Source: an uncultured Pseudomonadota bacterium (GTDB taxonomy: Bacteria; Pseudomonadota; Gammaproteobacteria; Burkholderiales; Usitatibacteraceae). Taken from it: 5,007 bases of DNA. Each line of letters begins with the position of its first letter. The stretch's first letter is position 1. A model generated the notes under the pieces. The model made no database searches, had not been told where the DNA came from, and worked only from the letters and a program-made list of their open reading frames with translations. The position numbers were made by a program, and so were the translations under genes. The stretch covers positions 1 through 5,007 of the forward strand of contig CAMPHL010000229.1 of assembly GCA_946885905.1 (NCBI GenBank). The letters are read 5' to 3'. Shown here piece after piece: positions 4,858-5,007 of this stretch.

Positions 4858-5007
4858 ATGAAAACCCTGCTCCAGATCCAGACCAGCCTCTTCGAAGCCA
4901 ATGGCCAGTCGAGCCGCCTCGCCACCCGCTTCGCCGACGAATGGCGCGTCGACAACCCGGAGGGCGAAGTGGTCGTGAGCGACATCGGCCGCAATCCGGT
5001 CCCGCAC
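4858..5007 (+). CDS. azoR: FMN-dependent NADH-azoreductase (partial, C-terminus beyond the right edge)
   Basis: Fifty residues are visible, starting MKTLLQIQTSLFEANGQSSR; the family is about 200 residues long. The ATG at 4858 has a strong GGAGG at 4848-4852 with a 5-base gap. The N-terminal flavodoxin-like strand (KTLLQIQTS) is followed by the loop with S10 and Q17-S18-S19, equivalent to the serine-rich FMN-phosphate loop of E. coli AzoR. Then come the helix SRLATRFADEWR and the second strand EVVVSDIGRNPVPH, which matches the family's V--RDLa--P-P segment. AzoR enzymes are cytosolic flavoproteins that use NADH to reduce quinones and azo or nitro compounds, and they are generally seen as quinone or thiol stress defence. 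The divergent LysR-2 is the likely regulator. An antisense frame covering this region is a shadow. Confidence 0.92.
   Translation, partial: MKTLLQIQTSLFEANGQSSRLATRFADEWRVDNPEGEVVVSDIGRNPVPH

Noticed and set aside
4803..4994. Minus-strand small frames ending in SSPRRRPGSGL
   Set aside because: They are the antisense of azoR and the REP-like palindrome; the SPRRRPG string is a known artefact of such repeats.

Overview
The window is about two-thirds G+C. Its GC-rich codon choice, two LysR-type regulators, an AraC regulator and a REP-like hairpin suggest a proteobacterium, most likely a betaproteobacterium of the Burkholderiales/Rhodocyclales kind. That placement is inferred from style, not from a marker gene. 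The region looks like ordinary chromosome. I see no RNA gene, transposase, integrase, CRISPR array or phage gene, and no stretch over 300 bases lacks a gene.

Nine genes are packed in mostly alternating orientation. From left to right they are: an AraC-family regulator with a cupin sensor domain (minus, cut by the left edge); a four-helix membrane protein (plus); a single-domain cupin (minus); a LysR regulator (plus); a GFA-type zinc protein (minus); an SRPBCC/AHSA1 protein (plus); a 90-residue hypothetical protein (minus); a second LysR regulator (minus); and the start of an FMN-dependent NADH-azoreductase (plus, cut by the right edge). The head-to-head gaps are 98-135 bp and the tail-to-tail gaps only 3-27 bp. 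Almost all regulatory DNA must therefore lie in four short divergent promoter regions.

Three of those four regions sit beside a regulator gene, and each holds a dyad that could be its operator. These are an 8-bp inverted repeat between araC and the membrane protein, a 7-7-7 dyad between the cupin and LysR-1, and two TCGA-N5-TCGA sites plus an 8-bp inverted repeat between LysR-2 and azoR. The most reasonable reading is three local regulator-target pairs: AraC/membrane protein, LysR-1/cupin and LysR-2/azoreductase. The fourth divergent pair, GFA/SRPBCC, has no local regulator.

I did not find a convincing new multi-gene system. The items most worth checking are the LysR-2/azoR operator layout, the REP-like hairpin in the azoR leader, the LysR-1/cupin dyad, and the small uncharacterised 90-residue protein.
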